Source: Diplonema papillatum
Lineage: Eukaryota > Euglenozoa > Diplonemea > Diplonemida > Diplonemidae
Reading direction: 5' to 3'
Assembly: GCA_030068145.1 (NCBI GenBank)
Contig: JAPJBO010000709.1
Span: forward strand, 1 to 64,000
DNA length: 64,000 bases
The position numbers were made by a program, and so were the translations under genes. Under the pieces are notes generated by a model. The model was given only the letters and a program-made list of their open reading frames with translations. It was not told the origin of the DNA and did not search any database. Below, one piece after another: positions 20,284 through 30,930 of this stretch. Position 1 is the stretch's first letter. The number at the start of each line of letters is the position of its first letter.

Positions 20284-20337
20284 TTTTAGAGTGCAAGTTC
20301 GCTTAGTGATCCGGGGTTTTATAGTCTCTGGGTGACC
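20284..20337 (+). repeat. Dispersed 54-bp motif, copy 2
   Basis: TTTTAGAGTGCAAGTTCGCTT, then ATCCGGGGTTTTATAGTCTC, then TGGGTGACC. It closely matches the copy at 51310 more than 30 kb away. The flanks are unrelated, which supports a discrete dispersed unit rather than a segmental duplication. Confidence 0.65.
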
Positions 20338-20438
20338 ATAGTCGTAAAGGTTCCTGTAAGGCATAGCATGTTTGTGTGTGTATATTTGCTGCCTATTTCC
20401 GACTATTCGACTTACTTTCGCGCGCGCTCTTTTTTCCT

Positions 20439-20484
20439 CAAACCCGCAAACCCCGCAAACCCGCAAACCCGCAAACCCGCAAAC
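20439..20484. repeat. CCCGCAAA octamer array
   Basis: About five tandem units of CCCGCAAA, with one CCCC variant (TTTGCGGG on the other strand). Related TTTGCGGG words also occur at the ends of the two composite repeats (around 700 and 15775). The G-rich strand asymmetry is telomere-like but the array is short and internal. Confidence 0.7.
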
Positions 20485-20980
20485 GGGATGTGCTTTGCCA
20501 AGTCCATGGCTCTTGTGACCGACACCGAGCGTGAGTTCGCGAGGAAAGCGTTTTGTAGTCAGCGTGTCGTAAGGGTGGATGTTAGTTACACCGAGGATAC
20601 AGTAATGCAGTTCTGCCCTACCTGTAGTTTGAGGAAGATCAAGCAGATTTTTCCAGTGTTACTACGACTCGCCATGGTCCTCTTCACTAGGTGCAGCACC
20701 CTGAGGAGCCTTGTTCCGAGGGTTTGAGCTACAGTACAGTAAACGACAGAAACCAGCCTTATGACCAGTTCTGTGATTGTGTGTGTCCTCACTCAAAAAG
20801 AGTGGGGGTCAGGGGGCCTTCATGAGCCCAAACTGCGGCTACTTTTTCGAGCGAGGATGATTTCAATATTCGGCTACTTTGGAGGAAAGGTTGTGCTGTA
20901 CGAGGTCCCTGTACTGACAACTCTTGTTCTTTGAACGCCCTCTCCATGCCTCCCTACAGGGGATTTGCAACTGACAACAG

Positions 20981-21009
20981 AAAGAGAGAGAGAGAGAAGG
21001 AGAGAGAGA
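20981..21009. repeat. GA microsatellite
   Basis: A run of GA dinucleotides with two interruptions. A second GA run is at 61860-61883. Confidence 0.8.
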
Positions 21010-22304
21010 CGAGCTAGAGTGCAGGGGACCATCCCGGCGGAGGTATCCGGTCGCCTCATTACTACCTCGTACTACTACGGCGGGTGGAAGTCGTTTTGTC
21101 GGAAGCGCGAAAGGCGCCCCTCGAACGACAAAAAAGAGTGCCTGCCACTAGACGCTTTGGTCTAGCGAAGTGTGCCGCATCGCGGTTGTAGAAATGGCAG
21201 TCACGTTGTGAGGTGATCCACACCAAATCCTTGGCGAAGTATAAGTCTGTTCCGCAATTCGGTAGTGTGTGCAGCCTTCCACAGGGTGTGATGTCGTCCT
21301 TTTGGCAAAGTGACGATAGAGCGAGACTGGAAGGACGTCTCCTCCTCTGGGAAACAAAGCAAACTGCTTCCTCTGTGGCCAGCACGCAAGCACATGAGGT
21401 TCTGTAAGCGAATCTCATGTCCTGCACTTGCTTTACGGCATCGTTGGTTTCCCTTCCCAAAATGTGGCGAGTAGTGGTGTGCCAACATGCAGGAGTGCCG
21501 CTCTAGCATTGCGGGTGGAATACTCCCACATCGCGGATGTGAATGAATGGTGTGCCACTCCCGCATTGCGGGTGTAAATGCAAGAATAGCACCCCCATGG
21601 ACGTCTCGTTTTCTGACCATGTTGGTTCTCAAAAGGCATCCCCTCAACTATTCGTGAACTAAGCCACGCCAAAACGATTATTGTCATTCGTTCTGTTGAG
21701 GCGCGAGTAGGAAGGTATGCAAGTGCCAGCCGGTGTGAAGTATGGACCTTTGGCAAAAGATCAGTCCACATTCCGACCGATGTTGTAGTAGATACGAAAG
21801 GTTAAGAACTCAACTCAAAGGGCGACCCTGGAATGGGTCCCTGAGTCCCATCTGCATCGTCGTTTGGTCCCGTTGGACCTTCTTTCTTCAGTGTGAACCC
21901 TGAGTCTGCAGACAGACAGCGACGTAAGTCTGTTGCCAGGCGGTGTGTGTGTGTAGCTCACCACAGCCCTACCCAAGCTACGAGCACCAACCGAGTGACA
22001 AAGACTGAGGATCACAGAGTCGAGTTCGTCTGTGAGGAAAAAGGTATGAAGTTTATCAACCGTGTGTGTGTGTGGGGATCTACATAAAAAAGAGTTGCCA
22101 ACCTCCTCGCGGTGGTCCCCGTCCACGTGTGCAAGCGCGGCTAATGGCAACACGTGCACAGTGCGCTGCTCAGGGTAGTTGAAGGCCTGTCAGTAGTCCC
22201 GAGGGACGATAGTAAAGGGGGGGGGGGTCGTTGCATAATGGTCTAGCTTGGAGGGAATTGGAAAGGTTGGAAAAGGTGTTCGGGCCTCTGTCGGTTTGTG
22301 TTTT

Positions 22305-22600
22305 TATGTTTCGAGACTGGAGGTCCTATGAACATGCAATGTGAATAGCCTCTATTCGAGCCAACCCCACTTTTCTCCAGTAAAAAAGTGTATTGTTTTT
22401 GGACTGGATAATAGTGCGGAGAAAGATTTTTTTTTCCCTTCCGAAAGGTATGCGGGTGGCAGAGTGACCGGGTGTCGGCCTTCAGGCCGGTAGGCCCGGG
22501 TTCGAACCCCGCCCATGACATTTTCCCGGTCGAAGATAGTTTTCGAGGTTTGTTGCGTTTCGGGGTCTAATGTGCCCGAAAGTTGTGTAGATGAACTTGA
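22305..22600 (+). mobile_element. tRNA-derived SINE-like repeat, copy 1
   Basis: A left part of about 130 bp (CGAGACTGGAGGTCCTATG...CTCTATTCGAGCCAACCC) leads into a tRNA-like head: A box TGGCAGAGTGACCGG, an arm GGCCTTCAGGCC, and a perfect B box GGTTCGAACCC. A non-tRNA body (CCGGTCGAAGATAGTTTTCG...GGGTCTAATGTGCCCGAAA) follows. The same left part, head and body recur at 24056. Acceptor pairing is imperfect, so this is a SINE head rather than a working tRNA. This copy lacks the 16-bp minisatellite tail. Confidence 0.75.
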
Positions 22601-24055
22601 TGTGTCCGAGGGGTTGTGGTGGCAGTCTAGAGTTCAACAGTCCTGAACGCCGCGCGGTGCGTTTCGACAAAACCTTCCATAGTCGGAGGCTGCAGATGAT
22701 AGACGATGCCACAGGAGAAAAAACACTCGGGTTTGAACTCGAGATCGCGGTTCGCTGGGTACGCTGCGAGCAATAAAGCAGTGTCCCAGAGGACTGTCGA
22801 TTGCGCGGGTGTCCGTCAATCTCTTATCTCTCTTCTGACATGCCCCATTGCGATGTCACGGTCCTACCGAACCACCGTGCGAGAGCCTACTGACGGCTGG
22901 TCGGTGGCATTTCCATCGGCGAGAATAAGCGCCAGCTACCCGCAGATAGTATGGTGAACTTCAACTTCTGCTTTCCTCCACCTTGTGCAAGGATGGTTGC
23001 TCTCGCGGCTTCTGCGGCGGTCTGCTGTTGAAACCCCCAAAGGCGGACGTCGACACCGTCACTTCGGGTGTAGTGGCTTTGTCAATATTACCCGAGTACA
23101 CAAAGATGCCCTGCTTGGTGTAAACGGAGTTTGTCGGTACTCTGCCGACCCTCCTGTCAGCAAGCTTTAGCCAGTGGCCACCTTCTGATGCGTAGCAAAC
23201 GGCGCCGGACTCACAAGATGTACCTCACCCACATCGAAAGAGACCATTGATGTCTCGACATCCGCACGGAGGGCAGGTGCTTCTAGCACACGGCAATTGG
23301 TTAGACGCCGTGTGCAACGAAGGCAGTTATGCTCAGGGATGTGCGGTCTAGACTGTCAGGCGACGAGTGCCGTTTTCTTCGCAAATATACCGCGGCACAA
23401 GGCATTGCCGCCGGTCAAGTGCACTAAGTCGCAAGCACCGTGAACGCATCGCTTGCCCCGCGTCCTTTTCATGCCTCCTCAGTCGAGTCTCAGATACTAG
23501 TAGCTGCTTGAGGCGTCGGAAGGCATAGACGCGTGCACTGCCCCGGACTGGTTCTGTGTGATAATCGCACCACAGTGGCAAAACCTCCCGACATGCCTTG
23601 CCGGTAAAACCGCGCACACTTTCGAGGCTGAGGCTGTGCTTGTATCCCGCGTGCTTCGACTGCGTCCAGAAGGAGCTGGCTAAAGCTACGCAAATCTTGC
23701 TGTTTAGATTGACACCAACGTCAAAGTAGCACGATATTGCTTGCCCAGCGCACCAACCCAGCACCCGGCATAGTCAGCTTCAAAGTCAATACACACTGAG
23801 GTAAACAAAGTCTACGCGATTTGCATCGCCGTGAAGTATCGGTGTGATGAACAGGTTTTCGACTTTTCGCGAGCCGGACACGCTCGTGACTACGCCTGCA
23901 GTCGCTCTCACGACCGGTTCCAATGCACAGATCCCAAAAGTTTTTTTTTTTGGCAAAAGTTTTTTTTTTCCGGGGGTTCCCAAAAATTTACGCGCACGCG
24001 GACATGGGCCAAAAAAAAAAAAAAAACGCCTACCCTAAGGGAATAAAATTCTTTT
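22601..24055. other. Unassigned interval with an A/T foldback
   Basis: No gene is supported. At 23938-24026 two T-runs (TTTTTTTTTTTGGC) are followed by GGCC and a run of about 17 A, which could fold back into a long A/T stem. The 138-residue minus-strand frame at 23348-23764 has no recognisable motif. Confidence 0.4.
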
Positions 24056-24420
24056 TCGAGACTGGAAGTCCTATGAACATGCAATGTGAATAGCCTCTAT
24101 TCGAGCCAACCCGGCTTTTCTTCATGAAAAAAGTGTATTGTTTTTGGAAAGAGCCGGGCAAGCTTTTTTTTTTCCTCGCAGAAGGTATGCGGGTCGCAGA
24201 GTGACCGGGCGCCGGCCTTCAGGCCGGTGAGTCCGGGTTCGAACCCCGCCCATGACATTTTTCCGGTCGAAGATTGTTTTCGAGGTTTGTTGCGTTTCGG
24301 GGTCAAATGTGCCCGAAAATTGCGTTTTTGGCGGAGGTTCTCAGTATCTCGCGGTATTTGGGTCACCCCGGGAAACGGAGTCGGGCGGCCGAGCTTGCCA
24401 TCACAGGCCAAACTTGCTAC
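24056..24420 (+). mobile_element. tRNA-derived SINE-like repeat, copy 2
   Basis: Same order as copy 1: left part, T-run, head with CGCAGAGTGACCGG and GGTTCGAACCC, then the body continuing past GGGGTCAAATGTGCCCGAAA to CTCGCGGTATTTGGGTCACC. It then passes directly into the 16-bp minisatellite at 24420. It is the most complete copy in the window and defines the body as about 130-150 bp. Confidence 0.75.
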
Positions 24421-24985
24421 GAGAACCGAACTTTGCTTCACCAGAACTCAGCTTCGTGCGAACTTTGCTTCGTCCGAACTCAGCTGCGCCCGTACCAGAA
24501 TTTAGCATCGCCCGAACTTTGCTTCGCCAGAACTTAACTTCGCCCGAGCGTTGCTTCGCCCGAACTCAGCTGCGCCCGAACTTTGCTTCACCAGAACTTA
24601 GCTCCGCCCGAACTTAGGATCACTCGAACTCATTATCGTCCGAACTGAGCTTCACCAGAACTTAGCTCCGCCCGAACTTTTGCTTCGCCGGGGGGCGGCG
24701 GGGGGGGCGCCCACCCGAGTACCAGCGCCAAACTTTTCCCGCACTCGGTGGGTCGGGGGGGATCCGGGGGGGGTGTCCCCCCCCGGGTACGACCACCGAC
24801 CTTGGCTTCACCCGGACTTTACACCCTGGCCGAACTTCGCTTCGTGCCCGAACTGTTTTTTAGTACCAGCGCAGCCTGAGCGCTTAGCAACGCCCGAACT
24901 AAGCATCACTCGAACTTAGCTTCACCAGCATTGCCCGAACTTAGCTTCGCCCGAACTTTACTGTTCCCCGAACTTTAACTGCTGC
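24420..24985 (+). repeat. 16-bp minisatellite (CGAACTTWGCTTCGCC)
   Basis: Degenerate tandem units of about 16 bp, with ACCAG and CATCGC variants, run from 24420 to about 24690, then resume at 24880-24985 after a G-rich insert. Related units follow SINE copies at about 26148-26290 and 26580, so the minisatellite behaves as the tail of the SINE. Confidence 0.8.
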
Positions 24986-25809
24986 CTCCAGTCTCGCCAC
25001 GCGCCGGCCTTAGCCGAGCGCACGTACTTTCGTGGCTATAAGGGAATAAAAAAAAATCGTGGTGGCTATAAGGGCATAAACCCAAAAAAGAAAGATCTTG
25101 AAATTTTGTAAAAAATAGTGACTGTGTGTTGTCCTTGTGAGTGGGGGTGTGTGGTCCTTTTTGAGGTGCATTGCGCCTGTCGTTGCCTCTCCCTTAAGGT
25201 TGCAGCCCAAGGAAACCAGCTGTGAGACAAAACTCGGCGCCAGTCTCGTCGGATTGCACCAGAAAAGAACTTCACGGGTTACAAAACACCCGCCCAACAC
25301 GAGGCACGCACCCAAGAACGTGCACGGCCACCGTAGCACCCGGAATCCTTTTTCGGTTCTGGCAGACTATAACCTAGTCCAGTTTCACATGTAGGTAAGG
25401 CAACAGACTGAACAAGCCGACAACGCTTCTCAGCTTGGGTTGATTCGACACACACGCTGTTCTCTCCACCTTGCTCGCGTTTCCGCTTCATTTCGAAACG
25501 GGCAAGTTTGTCTGCTACCTCCGATGCAGTGTCAATCCACTTCTTTGTGACTAAAGCACGTGTCAGAGCATCCTGCAGACACTGCTTCTTACCCTTCGCA
25601 TATACATGCGATGGGTTTTGCCATAAATGAGCTTTGCGGCCTCCGGCATCTCATCGAGGTTACGGTCCTCAAGATTCATCGGGCCTGCACGAGCCTCAGG
25701 CTCGTGATCGGGCTCCGGGTCCGCGACGAAATCTGTTGTTGCCACGGAGCCGTTCGAATCAGTGAGTCGGAATCAGTAATCGGACACTGCTTACTTGGTC
25801 CGAGACGAG
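24986..25809. other. Unassigned interval
   Basis: No gene is supported. It contains a short direct repeat (GTGGCTATAAGGG at about 25033 and 25067). The small open frames on both strands lack conserved features. Confidence 0.4.
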
Positions 25810-26290
25810 GATATGCTAATAGCTCTGTCGAGCCAACCCCACTTTTTAGGAAGCCCGGCGACACTTTTTTAGCCTACCGTCGTACGCGTTTTTCTAGTAG
25901 TCCATTTCCCCCGCTCCGGGTTTTTCTCGATCCGTGACTCGGCACCGGGTATTTGTCGCACAAATCAGGCCTGACCCGGGTTCGAACCCGGGCGAGGACA
26001 CCCGGGCGAGGCACTTTTCCGGTCGAAAATGATTTTCGGGGGTTGTTGGTTTTCGGGGTCTATCATGCCCGAAATTTGCCTTTTTTGCAGAGTTTCTCAA
26101 TAACTCGCGGTATTTGGGTCCCCTTGGGTAACGTGAGTCAGTCTACCAGAACTGAGCATCGCCCGAACTTTGCTTCACCCAAACTTTGCTTCACCAGAAG
26201 TTAGCTTCGCCCGAACTTTGCATTTGCATCACCACAACTTGGCAACTTGGTTTCGCCCGAACTTTGCTGCTTTCCGAACTTTTTCAAACC
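25810..26290 (+). mobile_element. tRNA-derived SINE-like repeat, copy 3, with minisatellite tail
   Basis: The left part is reduced to TCGAGCCAACCCCACTTTT. The head keeps GGGTTCGAACCC. The body has CTTTTCCGGTCGAAAATG, then GGGGTCTATCATGCCCGAAA and CTCGCGGTATTTGGG. The tail from about 26148 consists of GAACTTTGCTTC-type units. A GAGGACACCCGGGCGAGG partial duplication lies just after the B box. Confidence 0.7.
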
Positions 26291-26400
26291 CCGTAGATCA
26301 TTGTCGACCGGAAAAGTGCCTCGCCCGAGTTCGAACCCGGGACCTCCAGCCCTGAAGGCTTGCGCTGTTCACTCTGCCATCACGGTGTCATTTCCAGGGG
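26285..26400 (-). mobile_element. SINE-like repeat, copy 4, inverted head
   Basis: On the minus strand: A box TGGCAGAGTGAACAGCG, an anticodon-like arm AGCCTTCAGGGCT, a long variable arm and B box GGTTCGAACTC, then GGGCGAGGCACTTTTCCGGTC as in copy 3. The class II shape resembles Leu/Ser tRNA. An 11-bp inverted repeat (GGTGTCATTTC/GAAATGACACC) ends near 26430. Confidence 0.65.
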
Positions 26401-26464
26401 GAAAACTTCCTACGGAGACCCTTGAAGTTGAAATGACACCATAAAAAGTGCTGCGCTTCGCGCG

Positions 26465-26600
26465 TAGAGGCAGCAGTTTGGGTTTCGGGGTCTAATGTGC
26501 CCGACATTTGCGTTTTTTTTGCCGAGTTTCTCAATATCTCGTGGCTTTTGGGTCCCCTGGGGTAATTTGAGTCAGTCTACCAGATTCTGGTCCAGAACTT
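26465..26600 (+). mobile_element. SINE-like repeat, copy 5, body only
   Basis: It starts at GTTTCGGGGTCTAATGTGCC and runs through CTCAATATCTCGTGG to ACCAGATTCTGG and a single minisatellite-like unit. There is no tRNA head, so it is 5'-truncated. Confidence 0.6.
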
Positions 26601-27660
26601 AGCATTTCTCCTTTGGTGTTTACGCACTTGCATCATTCCATCCGAGCGTTACGTCTGTTCATTACAGGATCTGTCGACAGGCATCTGCGCAGTGCACACA
26701 GTCGGTGTCTACGTAACAGCAGATGGGTCGCGCTGCGGGGGCGGCTCACGGGTGAACGTCGTTGTCCGCAGAAGGGGGTCGTGCCATGTCGGCGGGTGTC
26801 CGCCGCTTCTTCTCACCGCGTTTGCGGAGCCCTCGCCGAGCTTTATTGGCCGTGTGAGCAACCATTAAAGCACAGAAACTGCACTACTACCTTGACGTTT
26901 TTTCACAAAATTTCAAGATCTTTTTTTTCTTCAAGATGTGAAAAAAAATGGGCAAATCCAACAACCTCTGAAAAGGAGTTTGTCAATCCATGTCCCCAAA
27001 ATTTTCCCCAGAAAAATTTCCAGAAACTCACAGGTGGGACGTCAAATGAAGAGAAGACCATTGCTGATTGCTGCACTCCGTAAAACCCACGTAAAACACA
27101 CATAGCATGGGCTGTTCATTGAATTGAAAAGCAAAGTGAATTTGCGGAATCCAGGGATTCCAACCTTGGTTCGGTTCAAAGTGCAGAAAGCCGATGAACT
27201 TCCCCCGAGGCTCCACAAGGGTGAACGGAATCTACAAGCCCTATGGTAGGGGCCACCTTGTCAACAGTGTCAGCAAGGACATGATCTGAGGCCTGAGGAA
27301 CCCTGACTTGGTGTTTTAGGTCTCGGTAACCGTGGCGACCAACAACTAGAGGTTTGGAAAAGTTTCAACCTAACCGGTCACTCAGATACATGTTCTCATT
27401 TACCACGCTTTAAGTGCTTTACCATGTGGTGCACAGCTGATTCCTGGTGTGTGAAGTTGAGACAACACAGGCTATGGAAGGGGGTGGGGGTTGGTACAAC
27501 ATGTCCGCATTTTTGCGGTAGAATCCACTACAGCAGTGAAGAAATACAGCCTTAGAGTTACAAGCGCTTTTCGGGTAAAGACGAAAAGCCGTGGTGGCTC
27601 AAGTGCGACTGGGCCTCACTGAACCTCAGCAGAGAACGCGAGGGCTGAAGTGGCTCGCAC
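26601..27660. other. Unassigned interval
   Basis: No supported gene. The open frames on both strands overlap and lack recognisable motifs. Confidence 0.4.
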
Positions 27661-27679
27661 CGTCGCCGCCTTTCAGTCA

Positions 27680-27790
27680 TTTTTTCGAAATTTGTTTCGA
27701 AATTTTTTTCGAGATTTTTTTCGAGATTTTTTTCGAGATTTTTTTCGAAATTTTTTTCGAAATTTTTTTTTCAAAATTTTTTAGACAAGT
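27680..27790. repeat. 12-bp T-rich tandem repeat
   Basis: About eight units of TTTTTTTCGARA, with a lysine-isoleucine-serine pattern on the minus strand that is only a translation artefact. Confidence 0.8.
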
Positions 27791-27957
27791 ACATTTTCGG
27801 CACAATTCCCAATGGACAACAAATTTTAAATCATTTTGAGGACCTAAAGGCCCAAATGCATTTTTCAAATTGTTGACAAACAGTTGCCCGGTATTTTGTG
27901 CAGGCATTGTACTTGGCGATTTTTGAGCATGTTCGTATTTTTCCCCCGGGAAAAACA

Positions 27958-28080
27958 ATTTTTTAAATCATTTTGAGGACCTAAAGGTCCCCGATTAGGC
28001 CCCTAATGGGGTGATTTCGGGGGTCAAAAATTCACAAAAAATCACAAAAATCAACAAAAGATCACAAAAATGCACAAAAT
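27958..28080. repeat. Host repeat with TTTTTGTGA units, target of element 3
   Basis: On the minus strand GTGATTTTTTGTGAATTTTTG is followed by ACCCCCGAAATCACCCCAT. Nearly the same phrase lies on the plus strand at 38811-38850 beside the 5' end of full-length element 3. The (TTTTTGTGA)n stretch directly borders the truncated element at 28081. Confidence 0.6.
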
Positions 28081-28217
28081 TTCGTCGTCTTGTTGCATTA
28101 GTGGGGAGTCATTTGCAAGCAAATGAGTACCACACTATGCCAGCTTTTCGCTACGTGACTCCAGAAGGGTCACTTTTTCCGCGCTTTCGGCGCGGCGCAA
28201 CTCTAGTCGGTTGGAAT
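28081..28217 (-). mobile_element. Element 3, truncated 3' end, copy D
   Basis: About 137 bp match the last codons and 3' UTR of element 3 (compare 30860-31003), including CTCATTTGCTTGCAAATGAC on the minus strand. The 5' truncation falls inside the last coding residues. A dead-on-arrival insertion. Confidence 0.85.
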
Positions 28218-28269
28218 GATTGAAAAAGGGGTTGCAGGCGCTTGCAACACGTGCCATGAACACGCCAGG

Positions 28270-29651
28270 TCACGACTTCTTTTTCTTCTTTTTGGACTCA
28301 AGCTCTTCCAACCTTTGCTCCCCCGTTCGCACAGTTCTCCCGGCCAAGGTTTCGATTGTGGAGAGACAGTTGTCGATAACCCCGCCATACGTGTCCTCCA
28401 GCCCCTGCCTTTCTACGAGACTCGGGACCAAGCACTTTCGCGCAAGGACCACCTGTGCACGCAGGACAGAGTCGGAGATGTTCGTGTGACCAACGCGGGA
28501 GAGAATCCGCTTGATGACCGAGCACACACCTTCGCTAGTGCTTGCCGTGAAATCATGGGAAACCAATTCGTGAAGCCTTGCCACTGGAAACGTGGCGTAC
28601 TCCGCAATTTCCTTCATGGTAAGCATGCCGACTCGCAACATTGCTTGCCCCCCTCAGGTGACACCACTTTATCTTTAGCCATACTTCAACCTTCTTGCAC
28701 TATGCTGTTAAGAGACGTTGTGTTCGGTGACCCAAATTCATCGGGGCGCACCTCACCCGCCTTTTTCCGCCCTCTCTTCTTCAAAAAATCTTTGTACCTT
28801 GTGCCGTGGTACTCATTTGGGTTGTGGCTCAGGGACTCTTTTTCGTCTGGCCACAACATCCGTCAACTCTGGCGCAAATGCCTCGTGCAAGTACGCTGCA
28901 ATTCTGTGCACTCTGTGCCGGGCCTCGTAAAACGAAGGGCATTACCCTTCTTTACCTTCTTGGAAGTTTCCGTTGGACCTCTATCCGAGTGGAAAGATTG
29001 GAAACTGTCACGCGATATCCCACGAAATTGCCCATGATGGGATAGCAATGTGTCCATTGCTTTTTCAAAAGCGCCTGCCGCCTTTGCTTGTCCCATTCCT
29101 ATATACAAGGGGTAGTCAACCCTCTGTTGCTCTGTTTCTTCCCCTTCAGGCGAGCTGACATCTTCAAGAAAACTTGCAGTGAGATGCAAGGCGGACAGAT
29201 TCCACGAAAGTGGTGTCGCGTCAGACTCGCATCCAACACCAGAGGGGGACAGCTCCGCGTCGGATGACGATACCATCCAGTCAAGGGTCCCTCGTCTTTC
29301 AGCAAAAAGCCCGTCCCTGACAAAGAGCTCCCTGAGGAGTTCCTTCCTGCAGGCTTTGTACGGGATGGGAGCGACAAGAGGCGTAGCTTCACTCAAGTCC
29401 TTCGAAGCAGCTTCTACTTGCCGGATACTCATGTATGTCAGGAGCGTCCTTGCAAGGAGCCGTTGCGAGATCGGTGCTGGCTCCGAGACCATCACACACG
29501 AGTACTCTGCGAGGGGTACATCGGGTCCCAAAGCAAGTACTTCTCCTGAAGTCTCCTGACTTGCAACAGAAGTTGCATCCATGTCGAACCCCAAGACGGC
29601 CAGCTTACCCTTCGATCGTCGAAGCACGGACGTGGAACTCGACGCCTTCAT
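28270..29651 (-). pseudogene. Unrecognised protein gene with frameshifts
   Basis: The first block (29651 to about 28960, starting MKASSSTSVLRRSKGK) reads like a real protein, for example ACRKELLRELFVRDGLFAER. The frame then breaks. In the next frame YEARHRVHRIAAYLHEAF continues to RRKRVPEPQ, and in a third PNEYHGTRYKDFLKKRG continues to DEFGSPNTT. A further block at 28641-28270 contains VARLHELVSHDF and ends in a Lys run. The breaks look like single-base losses (for example a T in the CGTTTTAC stretch near 28940). ATGGCTAAAGATAAAGTGG at about 28688 could be a separate start. I do not recognise the family. A spliced gene with short introns is the alternative. Confidence 0.5.
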
Positions 29652-30007
29652 GCACGCACGACACCCAAGACATTTTGTTCTTTTGTGTTTCCTGCGATAG
29701 TCGCTCAGTCAGTTGCCTGTGACGGCGTTCATTGAGTTGTTTGTCGTCATGGTATAGTGTGGGCATCATGTACACCGACTACCCCACTGACCTCCATTTC
29801 TGGGGGGGGGTCAAATTTTTTATCTGAGCAGCTCTTCGGAAAGATCTGTGGGCGACGCATCGATTTGTGCCCAAAATTCCCGAATACCGACCATTAGGTG
29901 GCCTACAGATGGAAAAACCCGGCGCAAATCGACTACCCCACGGTTATGGGCCCAAGCAAAAATTCCCGAAAAATCCAAAAGTTTCAGAAAATTCACGTCA
30001 ATTCACA

Positions 30008-30779
30008 AGAATTCGTCGTCTTGTTGCGTTGGTGGGGAGTCATTTGCAAGCAAATGAGTACCACACTATGCCAGCTTTTCGCTACGTGACTCCAGAAGGG
30101 TCACTTTTTCCGCGCTTTCGGCGCGGCGCAACTCTAGTCGGTTGCAACTGTTGTTGGCAGTTGCTCACGATCTCATAATCCGAAAAGGAATCGGAGTCTT
30201 CGCTTTCTCGTTTGCGCCGATAGGCACGCCGCGATGCGGAGGACGTGAGTAGCCGGGAAGAGCCGGCGGGAGGGCGCGATCGTTGTGTGACCCGTGGAGG
30301 GTCGGAACCAGAATCAGTAAAAGAGCCCGAGTCAGGGCCTGCCATCGAAGAGGGCCGGGCGGGGCCGGGTGGGCGCGGTGTGTTCGGGCCGGCGAGGCCA
30401 GTGCCGTCGTCGCCGAGATCGGCGCGTCGTCGTCGTGCGCGCAGCGCGGCTGCGGGAGAGGTCGTGGGGGTGCAAGGCGCGGGTCGCTTCCTGCCTGCTG
30501 GCGGGGGGGCGCGCTTCGGGGGCGATTTCGTCGTCCGCCTTCTCCGGCCACGGCTGGTAGGTGTCCCCGGTGGGGACGGCGCGCGCCGCTTCCGGCCTGT
30601 GAGGCCGTCGCTCTCGCCGCGACCGCCACCGCCGCCGCCGCCGCGACCGCCACCGCGTGCGCCGCCGCGTGCGCCGCCGCGTGCGCGGCCGCGACCAGTG
30701 CCGCGGCCGCCGCCACCGTCTCCGCCACTGTCGTCTCCGCCGCCCCGGCCGCCGCGGCCGCGGCCACGGCCGCGGCCGC
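30008..30779 (-). mobile_element. Element 3, 5'-truncated copy A
   Basis: It covers the last part of ORF2 and the 3' UTR. The coding end (GRR-rich, then MAGPDSGSF, then KRESEDSDSFSDYEIVSN, ending DPSGVT) matches element 3 but lacks about 12 residues near HSDELGLDS. It stops abruptly in the Gly/Arg-coding region at about 30779 and is followed at once by another 3' end (copy B). Confidence 0.85.
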
Positions 30780-30836
30780 CAAGAATTCACAAAAATACGT
30801 CGTCTTGTTGCGTTAGTGGGGAGTCATTTGCAAGCA
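30780..30836 (-). mobile_element. Element 3, very short 3' end, copy B
   Basis: Only about 40 bp of element 3 3' UTR (CGTCGTCTTGTTGCGTTAG...CATTTGCAAGCA on plus) flanked on both sides by AAGAATTCAC-type target sequence. It is wedged between copy A and the full-length element. Confidence 0.8.
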
Positions 30837-30930
30837 AGAATTCACCAAAATACACAAAAATTCGTCGTCTTGTTGCGTTAGTGGGGAGTCATTTGCAAGC
30901 AAATGAGTACCACACTATGCCAGCTTTTCG

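Larger units (their letters stand above)
15721..22300. other. Gene-poor interval
   Basis: About 6.6 kb without a gene I can support. It holds a 35-bp direct repeat (16036 and 16401), two copies of a dispersed 54-bp motif (17455 and 20284), a CCCGCAAA array (20439-20484) and a GA microsatellite (20981-21009). Open frames here are short, have no recognisable motifs and overlap on both strands. Introns of a gene larger than the window cannot be excluded. Confidence 0.5.

Noticed and set aside
22447..22520. Functional tRNA gene
   Set aside because: A and B boxes are good but acceptor and T-stem pairing has mismatches, and head plus body recur as a repeat, so it is a SINE head.
24420..24985. CRISPR-like array
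   Set aside because: The 16-bp units are contiguous and degenerate with no unique spacers, and the DNA is eukaryotic.
30165..30816. Ala-rich and Arg-rich frames around the truncated copy A
   Set aside because: Out-of-frame readings of the RGG-coding region of element 3.
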